A DNA stretch of 64,000 nucleotides, from assembly GCF_001659785.1 (NCBI RefSeq), contig NZ_CP015961.1, forward strand, positions 1,674,001 through 1,738,000, given 5' to 3'. This document shows positions 1 through 8,311 of this stretch, in pieces (position 1 is the stretch's first letter; each line of letters starts with the position of its first letter). A program made the translations under genes and the position numbers. Below the pieces are notes generated by a model. It made no database searches. It had not been told where the DNA came from and worked only from the letters and a program-made list of their open reading frames with translations. The stretch comes from Dietzia timorensis (GTDB taxonomy: Bacteria > Actinomycetota > Actinomycetes > Mycobacteriales > Mycobacteriaceae).

Positions 1-2
1 AC

Positions 3-2432
3 GTCAACCGTATGGCGTTCGTCGCTCTCCTCGGCAGTGAGATCATCGGCATGGCCGTGTACGAGGGCCAAGAGGGTTCGCCCATCGCCGAGGTCGCGTT
101 CACGATCTCCGACGATCATCAAGGACGCGGGCTCGGGTCGATCTTCCTCGAGCATCTCGCCGGCGCCGCGGCCGAGAGCGGGATACGCCGCTTCGAGGCC
201 GAGGTGCTCTCGGAGAACCGGCAGATGATTCAGGTATTCCGGCGCGCCGGATACGACGTATCTCGCAGCTTCGACGGCTCGGCGATCCACCTCGAGTTCG
301 ACATCGACCCCAGCGATGCGCTCACCTCGGTGCGGAACTCTCGGGAAGCCGCCGCGGAGGCTCGCAGCGTCGCCCGAGTCCTGAATCCGAGCTCGATCGC
401 CGTCATCGGTGCATCCGATCAACCGAGCAAACTCGGCCATGCGGTCCTGAAGAATCTGGTCGACACGGGCTTCGAGGGGCCTGTGTATCCGGTGAACTCC
501 GATGCCCGCTCGATCCTGTCCATCCGCGCATACCCAGCGCTGAGCGACATCCCGGACCCGGTCGACCTCGCCGTCGTCGCAGTGCCCGCCGGCTCGATGC
601 AGCAGGTTCTCGAGGACTGCCTCGCCAAGGGCGTGTCGACACTCGTGGTGATCTCTGCCGGGTTTTCCGATGTCGGTGGGGAGGGCATCGTTTCCGAGCG
701 CAAGCTCGTCGCCGAGGCGCGCGCGCACGGAATGCGCGTGGTGGGCCCCAACGCGCTCGGCGTCATCAATAACGATCCGTCCATCCGGCTCAACTCCACA
801 CTCGCCAACCGCATCCCGGCGCCGGGAAAAATCGGGTTCTTCTGCCAGTCCGGTGCGCTGGGCATCGCGATTCTCGATTCCGCGATGCGGAGAGGGCTCG
901 GTTTGTCGACATTCGTCTCCGCCGGAAACCGTGCTGATCTGTCGGGCAACGACCTGCTCCAATTCTGGGACACCGAAGTCGATACCGAGGTCGTCCTGCT
1001 GTACCTCGAATCGTTCGGTAACCCACGCAAGTTCTCGCGCATCGCCCGGAGGGTGGCGCGCAATAAGCCCGTCGTCGTGGTGCACCGATCGTCCGACGCC
1101 GCTGCGGGGCAGTTCGCTGACATCTCGCCACAGGCGGCGAACGAGCTCTACAACGATATAGGCCTGATCCCGGTGACCTCGCTGCCGGAAATGTTCGACA
1201 TCGCGGCGCTACTCGCATATCAGCCCCTGCCCGAGGGGCCACGATTGGCGATCGTCGCGAACTCCACCGCGGTATCCAACCTCGGCGCGGACGCCGCGGA
1301 GGGAGAAGGCCTCCAGGTCGTCAATTCGGTGGACCTCGGCGCCGCCGCCGCACCGGAAGAGTTCTCCCGTGCGGTGGCCGAAGCGGTGCAGGATGACGGC
1401 GTCGATGCAGTGCTTGCGGTGTTCGTACCTCCCGTCCAACGCAACGTCGAAGCGTACGCGGAAGCGATCCGCGAGGCGGCTCGGGAGTCGACGAAGCCGG
1501 TGGCAAGTACCTTCCTCGCCGTCGAGGGACTGCCGGAGGGGCTCACGGTCCGAGATGAGCGGGGGCAACCACTGCGCGGCTCGATTCCCTCGTACGGGTA
1601 CCCCGAGCGCGCGATTTCCGCGCTGAGCCGTGCGCTTACATATCAGCGGTGGCTCTCGCGCCCCGCCGAAGAGCCCATGGAGGTGTCCGACGTGGACATC
1701 TCGAGGGCGAGGGAGCTCGTCGATTCGATCTGGACCCGCAGGGCCGCCAGCGGCGACATCAAGCTGTCACAGGGACAGACTCGACAGTTACTCAAATGCT
1801 TCGGCATCAACATCGTCGAGTATCGCGTTGTCCAGAATGCCGAACAGGCAACATATGCGGCAGAGGAAATCGGGTACCCAGTCGCGATCAAGGCGATGAG
1901 CGAAAAGTGGCGCAGGCGTAGCGATATGTCCGGAGTGCGACTGGACATCGGCGATCCGGAATCCGTGCGGAGGGCGTTCGAGGAATTGGATTCCTCGGCG
2001 GGGCGCAGCGGACCGATACACGTGCAGAAGATGGCGCCTCGTGGAACCGGCGTGACTATGAAGGTGGGGGACCACCCGATTTTCGGCTCTCTCATTTCGT
2101 TCGGCCTTTCGGGAATGATCACTCAAATGCTCGGCGATCGCGCGTACTCTGCTCTGCCGCTGACGCCCTCGCAAGCGGATGAGCTTTTGCACCGACCGGC
2201 CGCGGCCCCGATCCTTGACGGCATCTCAGGAGAGGCGCCGGCGAACAAGAAGAAAATCGTCGAACTCATGGTGCGACTTTCCGTGCTCGCGGAGGAGATT
2301 CCGGAGATGCGCCTTGCGTTGGTGGAACCCGCGCTGGCCGGGGCCACCGAGGCAGCCGTACTCTATGCAGAAATCCTGCTCGGTCCTGCTCCTCGGCGGG
2401 GGAACGAGGTTGGGCCCAGAAGGCTTCGCTAG
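3..2432 (+). CDS. GNAT acetyltransferase / NDP-forming acyl-CoA synthetase fusion (5' partial)
   Basis: The reading frame is open to the left edge, so the true start is outside the window. Residues ~1-100 are the end of a GNAT acetyltransferase with the acetyl-CoA loop HQGRGLGS. Residues ~120-480 resemble the CoA-binding and succinyl-CoA-synthetase-like domains of NDP-forming acetyl-CoA synthetases (VVGPNALGVIN, FFCQSGALGIA). Residues ~590-790 are an ATP-grasp domain (GYPVAIKAMS). The family includes protein lysine acetyltransferases of the Pat type and acyl-CoA ligases; which activity applies here is inference. The C-terminus (EVGPRRLR) looks complete. It is the first of three rightward features before the sigB terminator, and its relatives often lie near sigB/sigA in this order. 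Confidence 0.85.
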   Translation, partial: VNRMAFVALLGSEIIGMAVYEGQEGSPIAEVAFTISDDHQGRGLGSIFLEHLAGAAAESGIRRFEAEVLSENRQMIQVFRRAGYDVSRSFDGSAIHLEFDIDPSDALTSVRNSREAAAEARSVARVLNPSSIAVIGASDQPSKLGHAVLKNLVDTGFEGPVYPVNSDARSILSIRAYPALSDIPDPVDLAVVAVPAGSMQQVLEDCLAKGVSTLVVISAGFSDVGGEGIVSERKLVAEARAHGMRVVGPNALGVINNDPSIRLNSTLANRIPAPGKIGFFCQSGALGIAILDSAMRRGLGLSTFVSAGNRADLSGNDLLQFWDTEVDTEVVLLYLESFGNPRKFSRIARRVARNKPVVVVHRSSDAAAGQFADISPQAANELYNDIGLIPVTSLPEMFDIAALLAYQPLPEGPRLAIVANSTAVSNLGADAAEGEGLQVVNSVDLGAAAAPEEFSRAVAEAVQDDGVDAVLAVFVPPVQRNVEAYAEAIREAARESTKPVASTFLAVEGLPEGLTVRDERGQPLRGSIPSYGYPERAISALSRALTYQRWLSRPAEEPMEVSDVDISRARELVDSIWTRRAASGDIKLSQGQTRQLLKCFGINIVEYRVVQNAEQATYAAEEIGYPVAIKAMSEKWRRRSDMSGVRLDIGDPESVRRAFEELDSSAGRSGPIHVQKMAPRGTGVTMKVGDHPIFGSLISFGLSGMITQMLGDRAYSALPLTPSQADELLHRPAAAPILDGISGEAPANKKKIVELMVRLSVLAEEIPEMRLALVEPALAGATEAAVLYAEILLGPAPRRGNEVGPRRLR

Positions 2433-2527
2433 AACTGGGCATCCAGATCTGGACCTTTGTTCAAAATATTGTCCCGAATATGAGCAATTTCGAGATTTCG
2501 GTGTGGCGAACAGCACATAATCTGTTT

Positions 2528-3913
2528 ATGAGAAACCGCAACACGTTCTTAGATTTCCGTCGCCGGTCCGTCCGGGGACTTTGCGCGATCGCCGCGGGTG
2601 CCGGGCTGATTGCCACCTCGGTACCCGCTGCCGTCGCCGATCCGTTCGCTCCTGCCCGCGACGCCTTGGCCGAGGGGAGCGTAGAGTTCGGCTCGTCCGG
2701 GCTCGCCCCCAGCGTCCAAAACGGCGACACTGACCCCTTCTATGAGACCGAGGGGCTCGCCGCAGGTGCGCCGGGCGAGGTGCTCCGCACCCTTCAGGCG
2801 CCGTATGCGCCCGTGTTCAACGGCCTCGACTTCAGCGTTCCCGATACGGCCGAGAAGATTATGTATTCGACGACGGATACGCACGGCCGTTCAGTGCCCG
2901 TCAGTGGATATGTCGTCGAGCCCACTGTGCCTTGGACGGGCGCAGGGGAGCGGCCGACCGTCGTTATCGGTCGTGGCACGATCGGGCAGGGCGATCAATG
3001 CGCGCCCTCGCGCAACTGGCCGCTCGATAATCAGCCCGACCCGCTGCAATCAGGTAGGAAGGTTGCGCTCGAAGGGCTTTACGACTGGGTGTTCGCCACG
3101 GCTGGGGTGCGGGTGGTCGTCACCGACTACATCGGGATGGGCACGCCGGGTATCCACACCTACATGAACCGGGCCGAACAGGCCCATGCGATGCTCGATG
3201 CGGCTCGGGCTGCGCGCAATCTCGTCGGAGAGCGCGGCGGCCAGTTCGGCAAGGTCGCGTTCTACGGGCACTCCCAGGGCGGTGGCGCTTCGGCCTCGGC
3301 CGCGGAGTCGGCCTCGGAGTATGCGCCGGACCTCAATGTTGCCGGGACGTATTCGTCCGCGCCTCCGGCCGATCTCAATGCGGTGCAGCGGCACATCGAC
3401 GGTTCGGATCTCACCGGCGCCATCGGCTTCACGATCAACGGACTCGTCGATCGATATCCGGATCTCGAGACCGACCTTGCGGCGAACTTGTCGCCAGCCG
3501 GGTACGACGCGCTCGACGAATTGTCGACGATGTGCACCGATGAGATCAACGACGCATACGGAGGGCGCACGACGGCAGAGTGGACCCTCTCGGGACAGAA
3601 GCTCGATGAGCTGCTGGACGAAATCCCGGCGGGTAGGGCCGCGATGGAAGAGCAGCGCTTGGGCGAACGTGCACCGGAAGCCCCGTCGATGATTGTCGCA
3701 GGGCCCCACGACCCGACCGTCGATTACCAGCAGTCGAAAGACCTGGCCGGCCTGTGGTGCAGTGCGGGCGCGAACGTGGTCTACCGCGACGACTTCATGC
3801 CCCCGATCGGGGATTACAACCACTTCATCCAGGCGGCCTCAGGCGCGCCTTTCGGTGTCGGCTTCCTGCTAGACCGGTTCAACGGGCTACCAGTTGCCGG
3901 GGGATGCCACTAG
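2528..3913 (+). CDS. Secreted LIP-family lipase/esterase (alpha/beta hydrolase)
   Basis: The protein belongs to the secretory lipase (LIP) family of acyl-ester hydrolases and should act outside the membrane. The nucleophile elbow is GHSQGG (serine ~residue 247 from the chosen start). A likely acid is in GPHDPTVDY and the catalytic His in GDYNHFIQ near the C-terminus. Starting at the second ATG (2528) gives a clean signal peptide: a basic MRNRN...RRRS stretch, a hydrophobic core, and a probable AxA-type cleavage site before DPF. The first ATG at 2480 would add 16 residues ahead of it. No convincing ribosome site precedes either. A strong hairpin terminator follows the stop. The natural substrate is unknown; family members use triacylglycerols or other esters. 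Confidence 0.85.
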   Translation: MRNRNTFLDFRRRSVRGLCAIAAGAGLIATSVPAAVADPFAPARDALAEGSVEFGSSGLAPSVQNGDTDPFYETEGLAAGAPGEVLRTLQAPYAPVFNGLDFSVPDTAEKIMYSTTDTHGRSVPVSGYVVEPTVPWTGAGERPTVVIGRGTIGQGDQCAPSRNWPLDNQPDPLQSGRKVALEGLYDWVFATAGVRVVVTDYIGMGTPGIHTYMNRAEQAHAMLDAARAARNLVGERGGQFGKVAFYGHSQGGGASASAAESASEYAPDLNVAGTYSSAPPADLNAVQRHIDGSDLTGAIGFTINGLVDRYPDLETDLAANLSPAGYDALDELSTMCTDEINDAYGGRTTAEWTLSGQKLDELLDEIPAGRAAMEEQRLGERAPEAPSMIVAGPHDPTVDYQQSKDLAGLWCSAGANVVYRDDFMPPIGDYNHFIQAASGAPFGVGFLLDRFNGLPVAGGCH

Positions 3914-3929
3914 CGGCGAGATAGAAAAA

Positions 3930-3970
3930 CGCCGGGGCAGGAGTGCTTTCGAAGCATTCCCACCCCGGCG
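3930..3970. terminator. Bidirectional terminator between lipase and sigB
   Basis: CGCCGGGG (3930-3937) pairs with CCCCGGCG (3963-3970), and an inner stem GAGTGCT/AGCATTC extends the hairpin. It lies between two convergent genes. An A-run before the stem gives a U-tract for sigB transcripts. Confidence 0.8.
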
Positions 3971-4024
3971 TCATCCATTGGTGGTTCGTTACCGACGCCC
4001 AGTTCAGGGCGCCGGACGTCTTGG

Positions 4025-4993
4025 TTACGAGGCGTAAGAGCGCAGGCGCTCCGCACGGTCTCCGTCGCGGAGCTTGGCCATAACCTCGCGCTCGATCTGG
4101 CGCACCCGCTCGCGGGAAAGCCCAAAGCGGCGGCCGATCTGGTCGAGAGTGCGGGGCTGGCCGTCGTCGAGGCCGAAGCGCATCGTGATGACCTGCTGCT
4201 CGCGCTCCTCGAGGGTCGAGAGAACCTCGCGCACGTCCGAGTGCATCACATGGGTGACGACGGTGTTCTCTGCGCTGATCGCCTCGGCGTCCTCGATGAA
4301 ATCCCCGAGAGGCGCCTCCTCGTCTGCGCCGACGGGCATATCGAGGCTGACCGGGTCGCGGGAGTGGTCGAGCAGCTCCTCGATCTTGTTCGCGGCAATG
4401 CCCGACTCCTCGGCGAGCTCCTCGAACGTCGCCTCGCGGCCGAGCTGCTGGTGCATCTCACGCTTGATCCGTGCGAGCTTGTTGACCTGCTCGACGAGGT
4501 GAACAGGGAGCCTAATGGTGCGGGACTGGTCGGCCATACCGCGAGTGATCGCTTGCCGGATCCACCACGTCGCGTAGGTCGAGAACTTGAAGCCCTTGGC
4601 GTAATCGAACTTCTCCATAGCGCGGATGAGGCCGAGGTTGCCCTCCTGAATCAGGTCGAGGAGCGGCATGCCGCGGCCGGTGTAGCGCTTTGCCAGCGAA
4701 ACCACGAGGCGGAGGTTTGCTTCGAGAAGATGCGCGCGAGCGGACTGCCCCTCGGCGACGATCGTCTTGAGGTCGGCACGACGCTGCGGGCTGATGCGCT
4801 TCTTCGTGTCGAGGATGTGCTGCGCGTAGAGGCCGACTTCGATTGCCTTGGAGAGCGTGACCTCGTCCTCTGCGTTGAGGAGTGCCGTCTTGCCGATTCC
4901 ATTGAGGTAAACGCGAACCAGGTCCGCTGAGGGGCCCTGTCCTTCTGCTTCAAATTCCTTACGGGCGTCCTGGCGGGTGGTGGCTGACGTCAT
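4025..4993 (-). CDS. sigB: RNA polymerase sigma factor SigB (group 2 sigma-70)
   Basis: 322 residues, the usual SigB length and without the long N-terminal extension of SigA. Region 1.2 is at ~20-60 (VRVYLNGIGKTALL), region 2 at ~85-155 ([31 protein letters not shown]), region 3 in the middle, and region 4.2 at the end (TLDQIGRRFGLSRERVRQIE). The ATG follows a near-perfect AGGAGG site. In mycobacteria and corynebacteria SigB controls general stress and transition-phase genes. The promoter ~120 bp upstream matches the ECF (SigE/SigH) consensus, fitting stress induction. The dtxR/ideR gene that often neighbours sigB in this order is not here. Confidence 0.95.
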   Translation of the reverse strand: MTSATTRQDARKEFEAEGQGPSADLVRVYLNGIGKTALLNAEDEVTLSKAIEVGLYAQHILDTKKRISPQRRADLKTIVAEGQSARAHLLEANLRLVVSLAKRYTGRGMPLLDLIQEGNLGLIRAMEKFDYAKGFKFSTYATWWIRQAITRGMADQSRTIRLPVHLVEQVNKLARIKREMHQQLGREATFEELAEESGIAANKIEELLDHSRDPVSLDMPVGADEEAPLGDFIEDAEAISAENTVVTHVMHSDVREVLSTLEEREQQVITMRFGLDDGQPRTLDQIGRRFGLSRERVRQIEREVMAKLRDGDRAERLRSYAS

Positions 4994-5113
4994 TACTCCT
5001 CCTATGGCGCGCGCCGCTGGCTGCGGCCGCCGACCTGCAAGCAGACAAACTTGCCTATTGTTTTCCCGGCTCGGCCGGTTGTTTGTGAATAACCGAGAAG
5101 GTCTTCAAAGAGT

Positions 5114-5142
5114 CCAACGAGATCTGGTCCCGCTTTGTTCCC
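5114..5142 (-). promoter_or_regulatory. ECF sigma (SigE/SigH-type) promoter of sigB
   Basis: On the minus strand GGGAAC (5137-5142) is followed after exactly 17 nt by CGTTGG (5114-5119). This matches the GGGAAC-N16/17-CGTT consensus described for mycobacterial SigE/SigH promoters, including the known sigB promoter. Predicted 5' UTR is about 110 nt. Confidence 0.6.
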
Positions 5143-5255
5143 GATTGGCCTCAATTCAATACCCTCAACCTTCTTTACGCGAGTAGTAGGCGCTGAGAAG
5201 TGACTGAGAGGTGTGTCTCATTTCGGGCACGCTCGCCGTGCGGGAGTCGACGAAG

Positions 5256-5708
5256 TTACGCCGAGGTTTCCACGAGCACAGTAAACGGTCCATCGTTTAC
5301 TGATTCGACACACATGTGCGCCCCGAAAACGCCAGTGGAAACGGAAAGTGAACGCTTGCGTAACTCCTCGACGAGGGAGTTGAAAAGGGGCTCGGCTTCG
5401 GCGCTCGGAGCCGCCTGCTGCCAGGAGGGCCGGCGCCCCTTTCGGGTGTCCCCGTAGAGCGTGAATTGGCTGACCAGAAGCACGGGGGCGCCGATGTCCG
5501 AGGCTGAAACCTCGGCGGGGCCGTCCGCCTCGTCGGCGGCGAGGATGCGGAGCTCGGCGATCTTTCGCGCCATGGTGGCGACGTCCGCTCGATTGTCATC
5601 GACGGAAATGCCGACGAGTCCCAGGAGTCCCGGCCCGGGAAGCTCGCCGACAACCTCGCCAGAGACGAGGACGCGAGCGGAGGACACCCGCGTGAGCACT
5701 GCTTTCAT
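5256..5708 (-). CDS. dtd: D-aminoacyl-tRNA deacylase (DTD)
   Basis: Removes D-amino acids wrongly attached to tRNA, and Gly from tRNA-Ala, in the cytoplasm. 150 residues, the standard length. It carries both family signatures: [17 protein letters not shown] (~80-96) and a C-terminal motif containing [12 protein letters not shown], the NxGPxT-type loop that gives chiral proofreading. The ATG at 5708 has an AGGGGAGG site just upstream. A longer upstream extension of this frame runs inside the preceding methyltransferase gene and is rejected. It starts 17 bp after the methyltransferase stop, so the two are probably cotranscribed. Confidence 0.95.
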   Translation of the reverse strand: MKAVLTRVSSARVLVSGEVVGELPGPGLLGLVGISVDDNRADVATMARKIAELRILAADEADGPAEVSASDIGAPVLLVSQFTLYGDTRKGRRPSWQQAAPSAEAEPLFNSLVEELRKRSLSVSTGVFGAHMCVESVNDGPFTVLVETSA

Positions 5709-5725
5709 TTTGCCTCCCCTAAGTT

Positions 5726-7309
5726 CTACGAGCTGGAACGCCTGTCGTGGGCCGGCCACCTCTCCTCGAGGCACATCCCTTCGGCATTGCGAGGCACGAC
5801 GATGCCGTGGCGGAAAAGGTCGACGATTATCGACCGGATCTCCGAGCCGGCGGTCTGCTCGTCGAGTCCGCGGGACAGCGCGGCGAGCTGGACGATCTCC
5901 GCCAACGGCAGGCCACCCTGCTCGATGCCGCGTAGGACCGAAGCGATCGTCGCATCGACCTCGTGTCGCCAACGGGGACCGGAGGCCCGCTCGACAACGA
6001 ACCACGAGTCCGACTCGCCCGGCGCAGGGCCGACCCCTGCGCGGCCGGATGCGCTGCCGAGACGCTGCGATTCATATATGACGACGGACGGTGCGATCTC
6101 GAAGACGCAGTCGTCCACGTCTGCCTCGTCGCAGTCGCGAAGCCAGTCGGCGCGCGCGAAGTGGGCGAGCGCCTCGGCGCCCAGGCCCGGATCGAACGGG
6201 TGGGTGAGTTCCTCGCAGACGACCTCCGAGGGGCCGTCGATGGCCTGCAGATAGATGTAGCCGAAGCCAAGGCCCGCGACGTTTTCGGTGGCGAAGTGGT
6301 CGAGCCAGCGCGCAGCGGAGTCCCGGAACTCCGGGGTCCGCGGGTCGGCGCCCTCGTCGGTGAGCCACGTCCACACGTAGTGCTCGGGGCCGGAGATGTC
6401 GCGGAGTAACACCCAGGCACTGACCCCCTCGGCGGGAATCCAGTCGGCGAGGCGCGAGCGCCAGTCCTCGCCTTCTTGCAATACCCACGAGCCGAGTAGC
6501 GTCGCGACGCCTCCGGGCGCTAGATGTTCGGACGCCTGCTCGGTGACGAGTTTGGTCGCGCCATCGAGGTGGAGGCCGGATTCGCGGTAGGAGTGCCCGA
6601 TCTCCGGGGTGCCGATGACGAAAGGCGGGTTCGCGACGATGCGGTCGAAGGTTTCGCCTTCTACGGGGGAGAACCACGAGCCGTTGCGCAGGTCGACGTC
6701 GAGTTCGTTGATCGCAGCTGTTGCCGCGGCGAAATCGAGGCATCGCGGGGTGATGTCGGTGCCCACGCGGCGCTCGGAGTCCTGGGCGAGAAGCTGGATT
6801 CCACACCCGGTGCCGAGGTCGAGTACGGAACGAGTGCGCCCGGGTGGCGTGATGCCGAGGAGCGACAAGCTCGCCTGGCCGACACCGAGCACGTGGTCGG
6901 GTCTGGTTTCGACGCGCACCATGGATCCGTCGCGGTCGGAAATGACCCACTGGGCGCCGCTTCCGGTGTCCACGGGGCGGAGATCAACGCCGGCGTGGAG
7001 CACATCGGTGCCGGCGACGTCATCCAGCAATCCGGAGCGTATGGCGAGATCGATGTCGAGTTCGGGAAGCAGGTCCGCGATCTTTTCGCGCGACAGCGCC
7101 TCGCCGAGGACGAACAGGCGCAGCAGTTCCCCGCGTGGGCCGGCATCGGAGGCGAGTCTCGCCGTGGACGCGGCGTCGGACCGGCCCAAAGCGGCAACCC
7201 CGGCATCGCCGAGCGCGGCGGCGAGCCCGTCGACTGTGTAGTCGTGCTGCAGGAACGCATCGCGAAGGGCTGGGGCCACAGAGGCGAGGAGCGTGGTGTC
7301 GGTGGTCAT
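5726..7309 (-). CDS. Class I SAM-dependent methyltransferase (DUF7059-type N-terminus)
   Basis: 527 residues. The central Rossmann domain has SAM motif [13 protein letters not shown] (~165-176), and the N6-methylating signature NPPF (~225-228), which in relatives (HemK, RsmC, TrmN6) marks methylation of a planar amide or exocyclic amine in protein or nucleic acid. The N-terminal ~150 residues are an accessory domain with a winged-helix feel, and the C-terminal ~200 a second accessory domain. The real target is unknown. The start at ATG 7309 (MTTDTT) is chosen because the 71 codons upstream are Pro/Arg-rich shadow sequence. It lies upstream of dtd in the same direction. Confidence 0.85.
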   Translation of the reverse strand: MTTDTTLLASVAPALRDAFLQHDYTVDGLAAALGDAGVAALGRSDAASTARLASDAGPRGELLRLFVLGEALSREKIADLLPELDIDLAIRSGLLDDVAGTDVLHAGVDLRPVDTGSGAQWVISDRDGSMVRVETRPDHVLGVGQASLSLLGITPPGRTRSVLDLGTGCGIQLLAQDSERRVGTDITPRCLDFAAATAAINELDVDLRNGSWFSPVEGETFDRIVANPPFVIGTPEIGHSYRESGLHLDGATKLVTEQASEHLAPGGVATLLGSWVLQEGEDWRSRLADWIPAEGVSAWVLLRDISGPEHYVWTWLTDEGADPRTPEFRDSAARWLDHFATENVAGLGFGYIYLQAIDGPSEVVCEELTHPFDPGLGAEALAHFARADWLRDCDEADVDDCVFEIAPSVVIYESQRLGSASGRAGVGPAPGESDSWFVVERASGPRWRHEVDATIASVLRGIEQGGLPLAEIVQLAALSRGLDEQTAGSEIRSIIVDLFRHGIVVPRNAEGMCLEERWPAHDRRSSS

Positions 7310-7370
7310 GGGGCCTTTCGCGGGAGGTCGGGCGAAAATCGTTGAGGCCGGATGGCCGGTGGGGACGCGG

Positions 7371-7880
7371 TCAGCGCGAAGTGCCGGGAGGATCGCCGTC
7401 GGCGCCGGTATCGGAGTCGCCGTCGATGATGTTGTCGTCCGGGGGACGCACGTAGCGAGGCGCATCATGGTTCGTGGCCGTATCCGACGCCTGAGTGCCG
7501 GCGGAGGTGTACACGACGCCACCCGGTCCGATCTGCCGGTACAACGGAGTCGTCTGGAGCGAACCTCGGGCGTATCCGCGCGGCTCCTTCTTGCTGCGGC
7601 GAGGGCGGTCGTTCGCCCCGAGGACCGCGATCCACGGAATCGGGATCGATCCGGCGATGATCGCGAGCGCGATCCACCCGTTATCCCAGATCATGAACGC
7701 GATGGCCGCGAAAAGCAGGGCCGGGATGCGCAGCGACATGAGGAAGAAGTAGCGGCGTTTTCGGTCCGCCAATTCCTCTTCGTAAGGTTTTCTCGCAGCG
7801 GTAATGAGGACGGGGGAGCTGGTGTCGTCCTCGTCCTTGCGGTGGAAGCGGCCATCGTGGCCGCGCCGCGACGTTGCCAT
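7371..7880 (-). CDS. DUF3099 membrane protein
   Basis: 169 residues with two predicted membrane helices at ~45-90 (FFLMSLRIPALLFAAIAFMI and WIALAIIAGSIPIPWIAVL) after a charged N-terminus, then a long polar, proline/aspartate-rich tail. DUF3099 proteins sit next to sigB and DUF3039 genes throughout Mycobacteriales, as here. Function is not known. The ATG at 7880 is preferred; upstream codons overlap the divergent DUF3039 promoter region. Confidence 0.8.
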   Translation of the reverse strand: MATSRRGHDGRFHRKDEDDTSSPVLITAARKPYEEELADRKRRYFFLMSLRIPALLFAAIAFMIWDNGWIALAIIAGSIPIPWIAVLGANDRPRRSKKEPRGYARGSLQTTPLYRQIGPGGVVYTSAGTQASDTATNHDAPRYVRPPDDNIIDGDSDTGADGDPPGTSR

Positions 7881-7992
7881 GTCGCCCAGGCTACTCCGAC
7901 CCGAAACACGCGCTTTCGCCCACGTTGCGGGCGGGCGAACGGTGAGCTTCGGGGTTGGCGATTTAATGCTCCGATGCGGCACAATTGAACGC

Positions 7993-8244
7993 GTGAGCAC
8001 GAGCACTACGACGAAGACGATTGAAAGGCCGGAGGTCTCCGAGACCGACCGGACCGATGACGATACCCCGAAGTTCTTTCACTACGTGAACAAGGACAAG
8101 ATCGCCGAGAGTGCGGTCCTGGGGACCTTTGTCTTGGCTCTGTGCGGGGAAGTCTTCCCGGTTACGCGGCAGGCGAAGCCCGGCTCGCCCGTATGTCCCG
8201 AGTGCAAGGAAATCTACGAGTCCTTCGGCGGTGGCGGCGCCTAG
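7993..8244 (+). CDS. DUF3039 small zinc-ribbon-like protein
   Basis: 83 residues starting at GTG 7993. The conserved core FFHYVNKDKI...ALCGEVFPV...PVCPECKEIYE carries one His and three Cys that could form a zinc site. This protein family is conserved next to sigB in Mycobacteriales; its role is unknown. No ribosome binding site precedes the GTG and a possible -10 lies close upstream, so the mRNA may be leaderless. It is divergent from the DUF3099 gene and 67 bp upstream of the helicase, with which it may be cotranscribed. Confidence 0.85.
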   Translation: MSTSTTTKTIERPEVSETDRTDDDTPKFFHYVNKDKIAESAVLGTFVLALCGEVFPVTRQAKPGSPVCPECKEIYESFGGGGA

Positions 8245-8311
8245 TTTCCGCGCACGGACACACCGCACGTTTCCCAATTCCCCGAAGGCGAAAGAATCCT
8301 GGTGAAGTAGT

